Assembly: GCF_018780385.1 (NCBI RefSeq)
Contig: NZ_JADMJO010000018.1
Location: forward strand, 1 to 64,000
Direction of reading: 5' to 3'
Origin: Hydrogenophaga sp.
Lineage (GTDB): Bacteria > Pseudomonadota > Gammaproteobacteria > Burkholderiales > Burkholderiaceae_C
Length of the DNA: 64,000 nucleotides
Shown here piece by piece: positions 13,849-22,200 of the stretch. The notes under the pieces are model-generated. The model was not told the origin of the DNA, made no database searches, and worked only from the letters and a program-made list of their open reading frames with translations. The position numbers were made by a program, and so were the translations under genes. Position 1 is the first letter of the stretch. Each line of letters opens with the position of its first letter.

Positions 13849-14676
13849 TCATTGGTCGGCGTTTTTGCTCTCCGCGGAAGGGCTGCGCCCAATGCGGCAA
13901 AACAAGCGCTGCAACATGCTCCTGGTCTCCCCACGGGCCCGCTGCTGCGGATGGTGACCAACTCCAGGCAGCGCCGCCACTTCAAGCGGCATCAGACCGT
14001 GGCGAAACAAGGCAATCGCGCTGGGCCGCCAGCCATATTCATCGTCATTGCCGAACAACACGGAGACCGGACAACGCACTGCGGCAAGCTCGACGCTCAT
14101 GTCCCATTGAAGTGCCTGCGGGCTGGCCCAGGGCTCGTACCAGCCCCAGAACATGGTGTCGGTGTTGTCGCCATGGTGGCGACGAAGTTTTTCGCGCAAG
14201 CCGTCTTGCTCAAACGCGCGCCGCGCGACGGCCATGGCATCCACCATGAACTGATCCACAGCCATGGTTGGCGAGCAGGCAAAAACGCCGCATACCAGCT
14301 CAGGATGCGCCGCCGCAGCCAGCACCGACATGGCTCCTCCATCACTGTGGCCGAACATCAACGCCTTGTGGATTCCAAAGTGGCGCAACACCTCGCCAAG
14401 CACCGGCCCAGCCTCTTCACGCCGGTAGCTGGGCTCGCGCCCACCCACCAGACTCTCGGATCGCCCATAACCATACCGGTCATAGGCCAGCACCGGCCAG
14501 CCGCTGGCTTCGGCCAACACCTGAGGCAGGTCTTTCCAGGTGGTGATGCAGTCCAGACCGCCATGCATCATCACGATGGTCGGCTGCCCGTTGCCCACAT
14601 CACCCCAGGTGGTGGCGGCCAGCCGATGGCCTCCCGCAAACAGTTCGTGTTCCTTCATTTCGTTCTTTTTCATCAT
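13849..14676 (-). CDS. Alpha/beta hydrolase
   Basis: A 275-residue alpha/beta-hydrolase. The nucleophile elbow is GHSDGG near residue 106, the oxyanion motif is MMHGGLDC near 40, and the catalytic histidine is in LPGVGHHPQ near the C-terminus. The frame stays open upstream through the next gene, but I start at the ATG at 14676, which has a GGAGG ribosome site 10 bases ahead and gives the family length. It follows the acyl-CoA dehydrogenase gene by 44 bases on the same strand. Substrate unknown: an esterase, lactonase or C-C hydrolase in acyl-CoA or ring-fission chemistry is possible. Confidence 0.85.
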   Translation of the reverse strand: MMKKNEMKEHELFAGGHRLAATTWGDVGNGQPTIVMMHGGLDCITTWKDLPQVLAEASGWPVLAYDRYGYGRSESLVGGREPSYRREEAGPVLGEVLRHFGIHKALMFGHSDGGAMSVLAAAAHPELVCGVFACSPTMAVDQFMVDAMAVARRAFEQDGLREKLRRHHGDNTDTMFWGWYEPWASPQALQWDMSVELAAVRCPVSVLFGNDDEYGWRPSAIALFRHGLMPLEVAALPGVGHHPQQRARGETRSMLQRLFCRIGRSPSAESKNADQ

Positions 14677-14720
14677 GTCAATCTGCCTCCGGGTTGGGCA
14701 TTGCAGAGGATCCACACAGC

Positions 14721-15953
14721 CTACAGGTCGGCCTGTCCAGTCAGCAGTTGGCGCGCGACGGTGCGGCGCTGGATTTCGCCCGTACCGTCGGGTATGCGCA
14801 TCACGCGGGCGAAGCGGTAGCCCTCTTCCAGGCGCAGTTCGTTGGTCAGGCCCATGCCGCCGTGGATCTGGATGCTGCGGTCCATCACGCGCCCCAGCAT
14901 CTCGGTCGAAAATGCCTTGACCATACTGACCTGCGCGGTGGCGGCGTGGCCGCTGTCCAGGCGCCAGGCACAGTTCTGGATCATGGTCTTGGCAGCGTAG
15001 ATGTCCATCGCGCTGTCGGCCAGCATGAGCTGGATGGCCTGGTGCTCGGCAATGGGCACGCCAAAGGTTTTTCGCACCTTGGCGTAGTCCACCGCCTGGT
15101 CCAGCGCCCAGCGGGCCAAGCCCAGGCAGGATGCAGCCATGCCCATGCGCCCGGCGTTGACGCCGTCCATGGCCACCGCCAAGCCGTGCCCGACGTCGCC
15201 GAGCCGGTGGTCGTCGCGCACACGCACGCCGTCGAGCACGATGACGCCGGTGTCGCCGCCTAGGTGACCCATGGTGTTGATGATGCGCGGCACTGAAAAA
15301 CCTGACGCGCGCGTGTCGACGAAGAAACCGGTGACACCACCCTTGTGGCGCGCTGCGGCTTCGGGGTCGGTCAGCGCGAACACCATGGCGTAATCGGCGT
15401 AGGGCGAGTTGGTGATCCACTGCTTGGTGCCGGTGAGCACCCATTCGTCACCGTCGCGCACGGCGCGGGTTTGCATGCCGAATACATCGGAGCCCGCATC
15501 GGGCTCGCTCAGACCAAAACACAGGGTCTTGTCGCCGCTGGCGATGTCGTCGCGGTACTGCGCGAAGATGTCCGGCTTCAGATGCCGCAGCACAGGCGAC
15601 AGACCGTTGGTGAAGGGCGAGGGCAGCACCACCGTCTGCACCAGCGGCTGGGCCGGACCCACGCAGTGGTTGAGGCTCTCCTGCACATGGGCCATGACCT
15701 GCGCGCCCTGCCCGCCACCACCCAGTTTTTCGTCGCCGAACAAGGTGTAGAAGCCCAGTTCCGCGGAGCGCTTGCGCACCTGCTGGCGCAGCGCCAGCGC
15801 CTCGGGCACATAACGGCCGCTGGCGTCGAACAAAGTGCGTTCGCTGCCCAGCAGATCGTGGTGGCGCTGCTGCAGTGGCAGCACTTCGCGCTCCACGAAG
15901 CGCAGCACTGCCTCGGCAATCGCCACGGTATCGGGATCGATGGTGAAGTCCAT
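14721..15953 (-). CDS. Acyl-CoA dehydrogenase (ACAD 1)
   Basis: A 410-residue FAD-dependent acyl-CoA dehydrogenase with all three family domains. Visible motifs are FGLSEPDAGSD (FAD/substrate loop), TGTKQWITN, the C-terminal QIHGGMGLTNE and RIPDGTGEIQRR. At the usual base position in the last motif (EGT in medium-chain enzymes) there is Asp (DGTGEI), seen in some branched or cyclic acyl-CoA dehydrogenases. It passes electrons to ETF. It lies 16 bases after the DUF35 gene and belongs to a module with an Ltp-type protein and a MaoC hydratase. Substrate unknown. Confidence 0.9.
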   Translation of the reverse strand: MDFTIDPDTVAIAEAVLRFVEREVLPLQQRHHDLLGSERTLFDASGRYVPEALALRQQVRKRSAELGFYTLFGDEKLGGGGQGAQVMAHVQESLNHCVGPAQPLVQTVVLPSPFTNGLSPVLRHLKPDIFAQYRDDIASGDKTLCFGLSEPDAGSDVFGMQTRAVRDGDEWVLTGTKQWITNSPYADYAMVFALTDPEAAARHKGGVTGFFVDTRASGFSVPRIINTMGHLGGDTGVIVLDGVRVRDDHRLGDVGHGLAVAMDGVNAGRMGMAASCLGLARWALDQAVDYAKVRKTFGVPIAEHQAIQLMLADSAMDIYAAKTMIQNCAWRLDSGHAATAQVSMVKAFSTEMLGRVMDRSIQIHGGMGLTNELRLEEGYRFARVMRIPDGTGEIQRRTVARQLLTGQADL

Positions 15954-15969
15954 ATGGGAAACCTCGGCG

Positions 15970-16371
15970 CTACAACAGCCGGAACTTCGGCAGCGTGACC
16001 TCGTCGGTCACGTCGTCGTACTGCACCGTCACACGCTGGCCGATGCGCACCGCCTCCACATCGTCGGTGACGATGTTGGTCATCATGCGCGCGCCCTCGT
16101 CGAGGTCGATCACCGCCACCACGTAGGGGGTGTCGGCCTTGAAGGCCGGACCGGCCGGCCGGCGCGCGATGGTGTAGCTGTAAATGGTGCCGGTGCCGCG
16201 CGCATCGACCCATTCGACGGCGTCGGAATGGCAGTGCGGGCACAGGACGCGCGGATAGAAATGGTGCTTGCCACAGTCATGGCAGCGCTTGAGTGTCAGG
16301 CGATGTTGTTTCAGGGCGTCCCAATAGGAGCGGCTCTCGCCATCGATGACGGGCAGGGGTTTGTCGTACAT
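15970..16371 (-). CDS. DUF35 zinc-ribbon/OB-fold protein, partner of Ltp
   Basis: A 133-residue protein of the DUF35 family: an N-terminal zinc ribbon with Cys30, Cys33, Cys44 and Cys47 (CHDC and CPHC) followed by an OB fold. In steroid side-chain degradation the DUF35 part of ChsH2 binds and activates the aldolase Ltp2, and in ibuprofen degradation IpfE accompanies the thiolase-like IpfD. The start at 16371 is 5 bases after the stop of the Ltp-like gene. This tight coupling supports a two-protein complex. A related pair is at 43766-45327. Confidence 0.88.
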   Translation of the reverse strand: MYDKPLPVIDGESRSYWDALKQHRLTLKRCHDCGKHHFYPRVLCPHCHSDAVEWVDARGTGTIYSYTIARRPAGPAFKADTPYVVAVIDLDEGARMMTNIVTDDVEAVRIGQRVTVQYDDVTDEVTLPKFRLL

Positions 16372-16376
16372 GGTGT

Positions 16377-17546
16377 TCACCGGGTGGAGAGAATGCAAGT
16401 GGCACCGCTGGAGAGCGTGCCGCCGGTGCCGTGGACCAGCGCGGTCACGGCGTCCTGGATCTGGCGCGGGCCGCATTCACCGCGCAACTGGCGCACCGCC
16501 TCGATCAGCAGGAAGATGCCGTACATGCCGGGGTGTGCGTAAGACAGACCGCCGCCGTTGGTGTTAAGCGGGAATACACCGCCCGGCGCGGTGCGCTGGT
16601 TGGCGACAAAGGCTCCACCCTCGCCACGCTTGCAAAAGCCCAGCGCTTCGAGCGTCAGCAGCACGGTGATGGTGAACGAGTCATAGACCTCAACCACGTC
16701 AATGGCGTCATGCCGGATGCCCGCCATGGCAAAGGCGTCCCGACCGGCCACTTCGGCGGCCGTCAGGCGCGCTAGGTCGGGCATGGCGGCGATGGTCCAG
16801 TGGGTGTGTGATTCGCCGTAACCGCGCACGAACACCGGCTTGCGACCGAGCGCCTTGGCGTGCTCGGCGGTGGTCATGACCAACGCGCCACCACCGTCGG
16901 TGACCAGACAGATATCGAGCAGGTGCAGCGGGTCGGAGATCATCGTGCTCTGGAGCACATCCTCGATCGACAGCGGCTCGCGCATGGTGGCCGCCGGATT
17001 GAGCGCCGCCCACTTGCGCGTGGCCACCGCGATCTCGGCCAGGTTCTCGGAGGTGGTGCCATATTCGTGCATGTGGCGCTTGGCCGCCATCGCATAGCCG
17101 CCCACCGGCGTGGGCATGCCCCAAGGCGTCTCGTACTGCATGGTCAGCACCGCCGGGCGCCCGGCGAGGTTGCGGCTCATCTCGCTCTTCTGCAGGCTAC
17201 CGTAAGTGATCAGCGCCACCTCGCAGCGGCCAGCCTCGATGGCGGTGGCGGCATGCGCCACATGCGCCTCGAAGGCCGAGCCGCCGATGTTGGTGCCGTC
17301 GACGAAGCGCGGCGTAATCCCCAGGTACTCCGACAGCGTCACGGTCGGCAACTGGCCCGGACCGGGCACCCCCCACATACCGGCGGTCAGCAACCCATCG
17401 ACTTCGTGCATGGCGATGCCGGCGTCCTTCAAGGCGTCGCGGGCGACCAGCGCCTGGGCCTGCAGGACCGACATGGGCGCAAGGACCTTGCCGTCCTTCA
17501 GTGGCAGGTCGGCAACGCCGACGATCACAGCTTCTCGTTTTGTCAT
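16377..17546 (-). CDS. Ltp-type thiolase-fold protein, probable acyl-CoA aldolase
   Basis: A 389-residue member of the SCP2/lipid-transfer thiolase family. The segment where thiolases carry the nucleophilic cysteine reads GTNIGGSAFEAH (residues 84-95), with Ser90 and no cysteine, as in Ltp2-type aldolases that perform a retro-aldol cleavage rather than thiolysis. Tyr288 (VYDSFT) and Tyr342 (HPGMYG) occupy positions consistent with the two catalytic tyrosines described for Ltp2. The conserved GEGGAFV and NTNGGGLSYAHPG motifs are present. It is adjacent to its DUF35 partner. Expected product: a ketone or aldehyde plus a short acyl-CoA. The substrate is unknown. Confidence 0.85.
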   Translation of the reverse strand: MTKREAVIVGVADLPLKDGKVLAPMSVLQAQALVARDALKDAGIAMHEVDGLLTAGMWGVPGPGQLPTVTLSEYLGITPRFVDGTNIGGSAFEAHVAHAATAIEAGRCEVALITYGSLQKSEMSRNLAGRPAVLTMQYETPWGMPTPVGGYAMAAKRHMHEYGTTSENLAEIAVATRKWAALNPAATMREPLSIEDVLQSTMISDPLHLLDICLVTDGGGALVMTTAEHAKALGRKPVFVRGYGESHTHWTIAAMPDLARLTAAEVAGRDAFAMAGIRHDAIDVVEVYDSFTITVLLTLEALGFCKRGEGGAFVANQRTAPGGVFPLNTNGGGLSYAHPGMYGIFLLIEAVRQLRGECGPRQIQDAVTALVHGTGGTLSSGATCILSTR

Positions 17547-17668
17547 AGTTGGAAGTTTCCTAGTGTTGAATATCCCGGTCCACCCGGTCTGTACTGTTGA
17601 TCCGGCCCTTTGACGTCGCGAGTCGTAGACGGGCTGCCACAGGCAAACGACTCACGAAAGTTCAAAAT

Positions 17669-18151
17669 TCATGGAGCCGGAGCAGCAGGCAAAAAAGTAA
17701 TGGTTTCAGTGAAGTCGGCAATGGTCTCGCCACGCTGATTGATCACCAAATGTTGCAACTCCATCAGGGTGTAGCCGCGCGAGGTCGTGGGGAGCAACCG
17801 GGCCTCCCCTTCGACATGAATGGTGTCGCCCGGAAACAGCGCACCGCGCAGGCGCGCCTGTACGCCGGTCATACCGCCGAACGGGCCGACTTCGTGGCCT
17901 TTGAGCGTGCCCTTGATGATGCCCGCCACGTAAGTCGCCAGCAGCCCCATGCCTAGCGAGATGACCATCGGGCCGGGCGCAAAGCGGCTGCGATGCGATC
18001 CGGTCATGTTCTCCCGGATGTACTCCATGTCGATGAAAAATGGTTCATGCAAGCCGACCACATTGACGAAGGTGACGATGTCGGTTTCGCTGATGGTGCG
18101 CCGGTGCGTCTTGAAATGATGCGACTTGGCACTGTCGGTCAGCTTGGTCAT
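17669..18151 (-). CDS. MaoC-like enoyl-CoA hydratase
   Basis: A 160-residue single hot-dog MaoC-domain protein. The N-terminal part (ISETDIVTFVNVVGLHEPFFID) is the MaoC entry, where other members carry the hydratase Asp and His; here the motif reads VVGLHEPFF, close to the family N-x-x-H consensus but not identical. A single MaoC protein with a DUF35/Ltp pair recalls ChsH1 beside ChsH2-Ltp2 in steroid side-chain degradation. It is the first gene of a minus-strand module and is separated from the Ltp-like gene by 122 bases. Its 5' side is divergent from an SDR gene (18282). Confidence 0.8.
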   Translation of the reverse strand: MTKLTDSAKSHHFKTHRRTISETDIVTFVNVVGLHEPFFIDMEYIRENMTGSHRSRFAPGPMVISLGMGLLATYVAGIIKGTLKGHEVGPFGGMTGVQARLRGALFPGDTIHVEGEARLLPTTSRGYTLMELQHLVINQRGETIADFTETITFLPAAPAP

Positions 18152-18281
18152 TTTGAAGTCCGGTGATGGATGGGGGGTGGTGATGGATGAAAGTGGTCCT
18201 CTGCGGGCAATCCCTCGATCGGCCTGTCCCGCTGTTTTGACAAAGTCGGGTTTTTATGTCTCCAGCGCCGGAGAACAGCGG

Positions 18282-19091
18282 ATGAACCCAGCACCCTTGA
18301 CTGGCGGTCCACTTCAGGGCCAGATCGCCCTCGTCACCGGTGCCACGGCCTTCATCGGTCGTGCCATAGCGCTGGAGTTGGCGCGGCGCGGCGCGCACGT
18401 GATCGTCAACGGCCGCAATCCCGAAGCCGGGCAGGCGGTGATCAACGAGATCGCTGCGAACGGCTACAGCGCCACGTTTGAACAAGCCGACCTGACCAAT
18501 AGCGATGCGGTTCATGCCATGGTGGATCGAGTTGCCGAGCGCCACGGTCGCCTTGACATCCTGGTGGCCAGCGGCGCAGATGCCAGTGCCGACTTGCCGT
18601 TCTTTCGCCTTTTCAAGGAAATGCGCGACGGCGGCTTCGACAACTACATCCGCGCCCACTGGCTCACCCGCGTGTATGCGATCCAGGCGGCCGCCCGCGT
18701 CATGGCACTGCACGGTCGCGGCAAGATCGTCGCGGTGGGTACCGCCGCGGGCCGCGTGGCCACGGTCGGCGAATCTTTCATTGGCGGTGCCACAGGCGGC
18801 ATGATGCAAATGTGCCGCGTGCTGGCACGTGAACAGGGGCGCGACGGCATTCGCGTCAACGCGGTGGCGATGAGCTACATCTGGGATGCCGAGCCGCGCT
18901 GGGGTCCGGGCTCGCCAGCGCTCGAAGACGGCCATGGTGCGGGCATGATCGAGAACCCGCGCAAGCGCATGCTGTTTCCAGTGCATTGCCAGAACATCGC
19001 CAACTCGGCGGCGTTCTTGGCCGGACCGGAGTCCGATGCCATCACCGGCCAGACGCTCAGCGTCAACGGCGGTTTGAGCACACCGGGCTGA
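18282..19091 (+). CDS. Atypical short-chain dehydrogenase lacking catalytic Tyr/Lys
   Basis: A 269-residue SDR-fold protein starting at ATG 18282 with a GGAG ribosome site. The cofactor motif VTGATAFIGRAIA is good, and the C-terminus TGQTLSVNGG is typical. The usual NNAG is replaced by VASGA, and the YxxxK catalytic pair is absent: the segment reads SFIGGATGGMMQM. It therefore may not be a classical dehydrogenase. It is the only plus-strand gene between 13.8 and 38.1 kb, convergent with the ligase gene that ends 9 bases away, and divergent from the MaoC gene. Confidence 0.8.
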   Translation: MNPAPLTGGPLQGQIALVTGATAFIGRAIALELARRGAHVIVNGRNPEAGQAVINEIAANGYSATFEQADLTNSDAVHAMVDRVAERHGRLDILVASGADASADLPFFRLFKEMRDGGFDNYIRAHWLTRVYAIQAAARVMALHGRGKIVAVGTAAGRVATVGESFIGGATGGMMQMCRVLAREQGRDGIRVNAVAMSYIWDAEPRWGPGSPALEDGHGAGMIENPRKRMLFPVHCQNIANSAAFLAGPESDAITGQTLSVNGGLSTPG

Positions 19092-19099
19092 CATGGCCA

Positions 19100-20614
19100 T
19101 CAGGCGCCACCGTGCGCGGCCTTGACGGCCGCGCGGTCAATGCTATCGGCACCGCCCAAGGGGAGTGCCGATACAAACACCACGTGCTTGGGTTTTTTGT
19201 AGCGTGCGATGCGACCGCCCACAAACTCGATCAACTCCTCGGCACTCAGCGTGCACCCCGCCTTCAGCACGCAGACAGCCTTGACCGCCTCGCCCCACTG
19301 AACGTCCGGCACACCGAGGACCACCACCTGCGCCAGCGCCGGGTGCTCCATAATGACCCGCTCGACTTCAGCCGGATAAACGTTCTCGCCCCCCGGCTTG
19401 ATCAACTCCTTGGCCGGTGAACGCCCGCTGTACCAGAGGTAGCCCTCGGCATCGACGCGCCCCATGTCGCCCGTGTGGTGCCAGCCGTTGCGCAGCGTGA
19501 AGGCGTTGTCTGCTTCACAGCGCCAGTAGCCCTGGAACACCATCGGCCCCCGCACCACAATTTCGCCGGTGGCGCCTGTGGGCAACGGGCGGTCCAGTTC
19601 GTCCACCACCGCGACCATGTTCAGCGCGGTGGGACGCCCGGCGCTGCCGGGGCGCTCGTCAAATGGCGCCAGGCTGACCGAGCCCGAGGTCTCGGTCTGG
19701 CCGTAGGCACTCCAGAAGGTCGCCTGGGGACAGGTGGTGCGCAAGCGCGCGATGGTCTCGGGCACATCGATCCCCGACACCACGCGCAACCTGGCCAGTG
19801 AAGAGCCTTGGGCGGCTGCGGCGTCCAGCAGGGCACCCAGCATCGGTGGAAAGGTGCCGATCAGGCTGCCCCCGTCCTCGTCGATATGTTTGACCAGACT
19901 GGGCGGATCGAAACGTGTCAACAGCAGCGTCGCCCCGCCCGCCTGCTGCGTGGCCAGCATGAAGCCGATGGCGGCCACGTGAAACAGCGGCAAAACGCCC
20001 AGATTGACGTCCGTCGGCGTCAGGTGCCAGGCCAGTTGCGTCTGCAGGCTGGCGGCAATCAGGCCGCGGTGCGAGAGCAGCGCGCCGCGCGGCCGACCGC
20101 CCACGGCGGCGGTGTGGATGATGAGCAAACCGCTGTCGTCGGCCAGACCGGGCAGATCCGCCGCCTGCGTATCGCACTCCCGATACAGCTCACTGACGGG
20201 TTGCCATGGCGCTGGCGCGGCGCCCAGCGTGTAGCGCAGCGTGTCGTCCAAACCGCGCTGCGGCAGCAGGGCCTGGAATTCATCGGCCACGATCAGCACC
20301 CGCGGTGCCACGTCCTCGATGACATAGGCGACCTCCTCGGCCGACAGCCGCCAGTTGATCGGCACCACGATCGCGCCCAACTGGGCTGCGGCGCCGAACA
20401 GATCGACGTATTCCAGGCAGTTGGGGGCCAGTATCGCCAGCCGGTCACCCTGGCCCACGCCTGCGTCCGCCAGACCGGCTGCCAGGCGCGCTGTGCGCCC
20501 GGCGTACTGGGCGTGCGTGATCCGCTGATTGCCGAACACCAGAGCGGTGTTCGATCCGTACAACCGCGCGTTGCGGTTGATGAGATCGTGCAGCGTAAAA
20601 GATCGCAAACTCAT
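19100..20614 (-). CDS. AMP-dependent acyl-CoA synthetase-like protein with altered motifs
   Basis: A 504-residue member of the acyl-adenylate superfamily (ANL). The A5 region YGQTETSG and A7 region HTGDMGRVD are standard. The phosphate-binding loop, normally SGTTGxPKG, reads HTAAVGGRPRG, and the C-terminal motif that normally carries the adenylation lysine reads GGADSIDR with serine in its place. It may still ligate CoA if a subfamily variation is at work, or it may have a different activity. It is the last gene of the long minus-strand operon and ends 9 bases from the convergent SDR. Confidence 0.82.
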   Translation of the reverse strand: MSLRSFTLHDLINRNARLYGSNTALVFGNQRITHAQYAGRTARLAAGLADAGVGQGDRLAILAPNCLEYVDLFGAAAQLGAIVVPINWRLSAEEVAYVIEDVAPRVLIVADEFQALLPQRGLDDTLRYTLGAAPAPWQPVSELYRECDTQAADLPGLADDSGLLIIHTAAVGGRPRGALLSHRGLIAASLQTQLAWHLTPTDVNLGVLPLFHVAAIGFMLATQQAGGATLLLTRFDPPSLVKHIDEDGGSLIGTFPPMLGALLDAAAAQGSSLARLRVVSGIDVPETIARLRTTCPQATFWSAYGQTETSGSVSLAPFDERPGSAGRPTALNMVAVVDELDRPLPTGATGEIVVRGPMVFQGYWRCEADNAFTLRNGWHHTGDMGRVDAEGYLWYSGRSPAKELIKPGGENVYPAEVERVIMEHPALAQVVVLGVPDVQWGEAVKAVCVLKAGCTLSAEELIEFVGGRIARYKKPKHVVFVSALPLGGADSIDRAAVKAAHGGA

Positions 20615-20628
20615 TTCAGGCTCCTGGT

Positions 20629-21495
20629 TCAGATTTCACCCGACGGGGACTGTGTCGACGGCATCACTTCGTGCAGAAACGCCGCCACGCTGGCGGCGAA
20701 GGCGTCGTTGGCATCACCAGCGATCATGTGACCAGCACCCTTCAGATCGATAAAACGCGCCCGCGGCAGGGTTTGCACCAGGGCGCGCGCATCTTCTTCG
20801 CTGATGACGTCGCTGCGCTGGCCGCGCAGCAGCAAAGTGGGCGCCTGCAGGCCGCGCAAAGCGCGCTCGTAGCCGTCCGCATCGCGCCGGTGGTTGTGGT
20901 TGGCCTCGCTCATCAGTTGCGGGTCCCAATGCCAATTCCAGAGACCTTGCGCATTCATGCGCAGGTTTTTCTTCAGCCCCTCAACCGGTCCTTCCATGGG
21001 TCGGCCCCGGTAGGCGGCGATATGCTGGGCGGCCTCTTCAAGTGACGCAAAACCATCGGGCCGAGCCCGCATGAAGCGCACGATGCGCTCGACACCGACT
21101 TCTTCCATGCGCGGCGCAATGTCCACCAGCACCAGCGCGTTGATCGGCGGCGCATCGGCGCGGCCCACGGTGGCCATGCTGATGAGGCCACCCAGCGAGG
21201 CACCGACCACCGCCAGCGGTGTGCCCAGTTCGCGCCAGATGCAGCACATGGTGTCGGCCAGCGTCTCGATGCGGTAATCGCCATCCTTGGCCCAGGCACT
21301 GTCGCCGTGGCCCGGCAAGTCCAGCGCCACGGTGTACCAACCCGCATCGCCCAGCACCTGTGCCGCCTTGCCCCATGCATGGCGGGTTTGCCCGCCACCG
21401 TGCAGCAGCAACACCGTGGGCGCGCCGACTGGGCCATAGACGTCGGCCACCAGAGAGCCACCGGCAAAGCCGGGAAATTCCCGGCGCGTCGTCAT
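20629..21495 (-). CDS. Alpha/beta hydrolase
   Basis: A 288-residue alpha/beta-hydrolase beginning at MTTRREFPGF. The oxyanion motif LLLHGGGQTRHAW is near residue 34, the nucleophile elbow GASLGG near 103, and the histidine in GAGHMIAGD near 262, so the catalytic machinery is intact. Its start overlaps the stop of the transglutaminase-like gene by 4 bases (ATGA). Substrate unknown; it may hydrolyse an ester or a ring-fission product. Confidence 0.87.
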   Translation of the reverse strand: MTTRREFPGFAGGSLVADVYGPVGAPTVLLLHGGGQTRHAWGKAAQVLGDAGWYTVALDLPGHGDSAWAKDGDYRIETLADTMCCIWRELGTPLAVVGASLGGLISMATVGRADAPPINALVLVDIAPRMEEVGVERIVRFMRARPDGFASLEEAAQHIAAYRGRPMEGPVEGLKKNLRMNAQGLWNWHWDPQLMSEANHNHRRDADGYERALRGLQAPTLLLRGQRSDVISEEDARALVQTLPRARFIDLKGAGHMIAGDANDAFAASVAAFLHEVMPSTQSPSGEI

Positions 21496-22199
21496 GATGA
21501 CGGCCCCACTTCCTGCGCGAAGTCGGCCCCGCTGTCCGCGGTCTGTCCCCAGTCGGCGAAGGTTTTGTAATGTGCGCGCCAAGAGGCCAGCAGTTCATCG
21601 CGCGGCAAGTCGGCGTAAGTGCCGTGGTCGTGCACATACTCCATGTGCCTGCGGCCGCTGACATCGAATTCATGAAAGACCGAATCGGCGCGGCCATCGA
21701 ATTCCAGTGGATGGATACCGGCCTTCTCGCACAAGGAGCGGTTGAAGGCGGGCGTGGCCTTGAGCCACTGCCCGTCAACCCACAGCTCGGTGTAACCGTG
21801 AAAGACGAACAGATCGGTGCCCATCATGTCTTGCAGGCGCTTGCTGCTCAGGTGGTTGCGAACGTCGGCATAGCCCAGCCGTGCCGGCACGCCCAGGACG
21901 CGGGCTGCCGCTGCCAGCAGCGCCGCCTTGGGCACGCAAAAGCCACGCCCGGCCTCGATCACGCGACTGCCCTTCAAACCCTCGACCGTGGTGTCAAAGC
22001 AGTAGGGGTCGTAGAGAAACTCGTCACGCACGGCGTAATAGAGCTTGACTGCGATCTCGCGCGGCGCCATGGCAGGGTCGGCCACCCGGTGCGCGAACGC
22101 GATCACCGCCGAGTGATCGCTGTCCACGTAGCGGCCGGGCGCGAGATAAGCCGACGGATCGTTCGAAGGGGTGATTGGGGTTTGCATAGTCACTTCCAT
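21492..22199 (-). CDS. Transglutaminase-like superfamily protein
   Basis: A 235-residue protein with the transglutaminase/papain-like core. The cysteine is in EAGRGFCVPKA near residue 88, the histidine in FHGYTELWVDG near 134, and the aspartate in HDHGTYAD near 193, so a complete Cys-His-Asp triad is possible. Such proteins act on amide or acyl bonds, and their role in a catabolic operon is unclear. It is coupled to the hydrolase that follows by a 4-base overlap and starts one base after the SDR stop. A second ATG 4 codons in (22187) is possible. Confidence 0.75.
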   Translation of the reverse strand: MEVTMQTPITPSNDPSAYLAPGRYVDSDHSAVIAFAHRVADPAMAPREIAVKLYYAVRDEFLYDPYCFDTTVEGLKGSRVIEAGRGFCVPKAALLAAAARVLGVPARLGYADVRNHLSSKRLQDMMGTDLFVFHGYTELWVDGQWLKATPAFNRSLCEKAGIHPLEFDGRADSVFHEFDVSGRRHMEYVHDHGTYADLPRDELLASWRAHYKTFADWGQTADSGADFAQEVGPSS

Positions 22200-22200
22200 G

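Noticed and set aside
14677-15444. N-terminal extension of the alpha/beta hydrolase at 13849 (total 531 codons)
   Set aside because: The extension overlaps the acyl-CoA dehydrogenase gene in another frame, has no hydrolase similarity, and a good ribosome site precedes the ATG at 14676.
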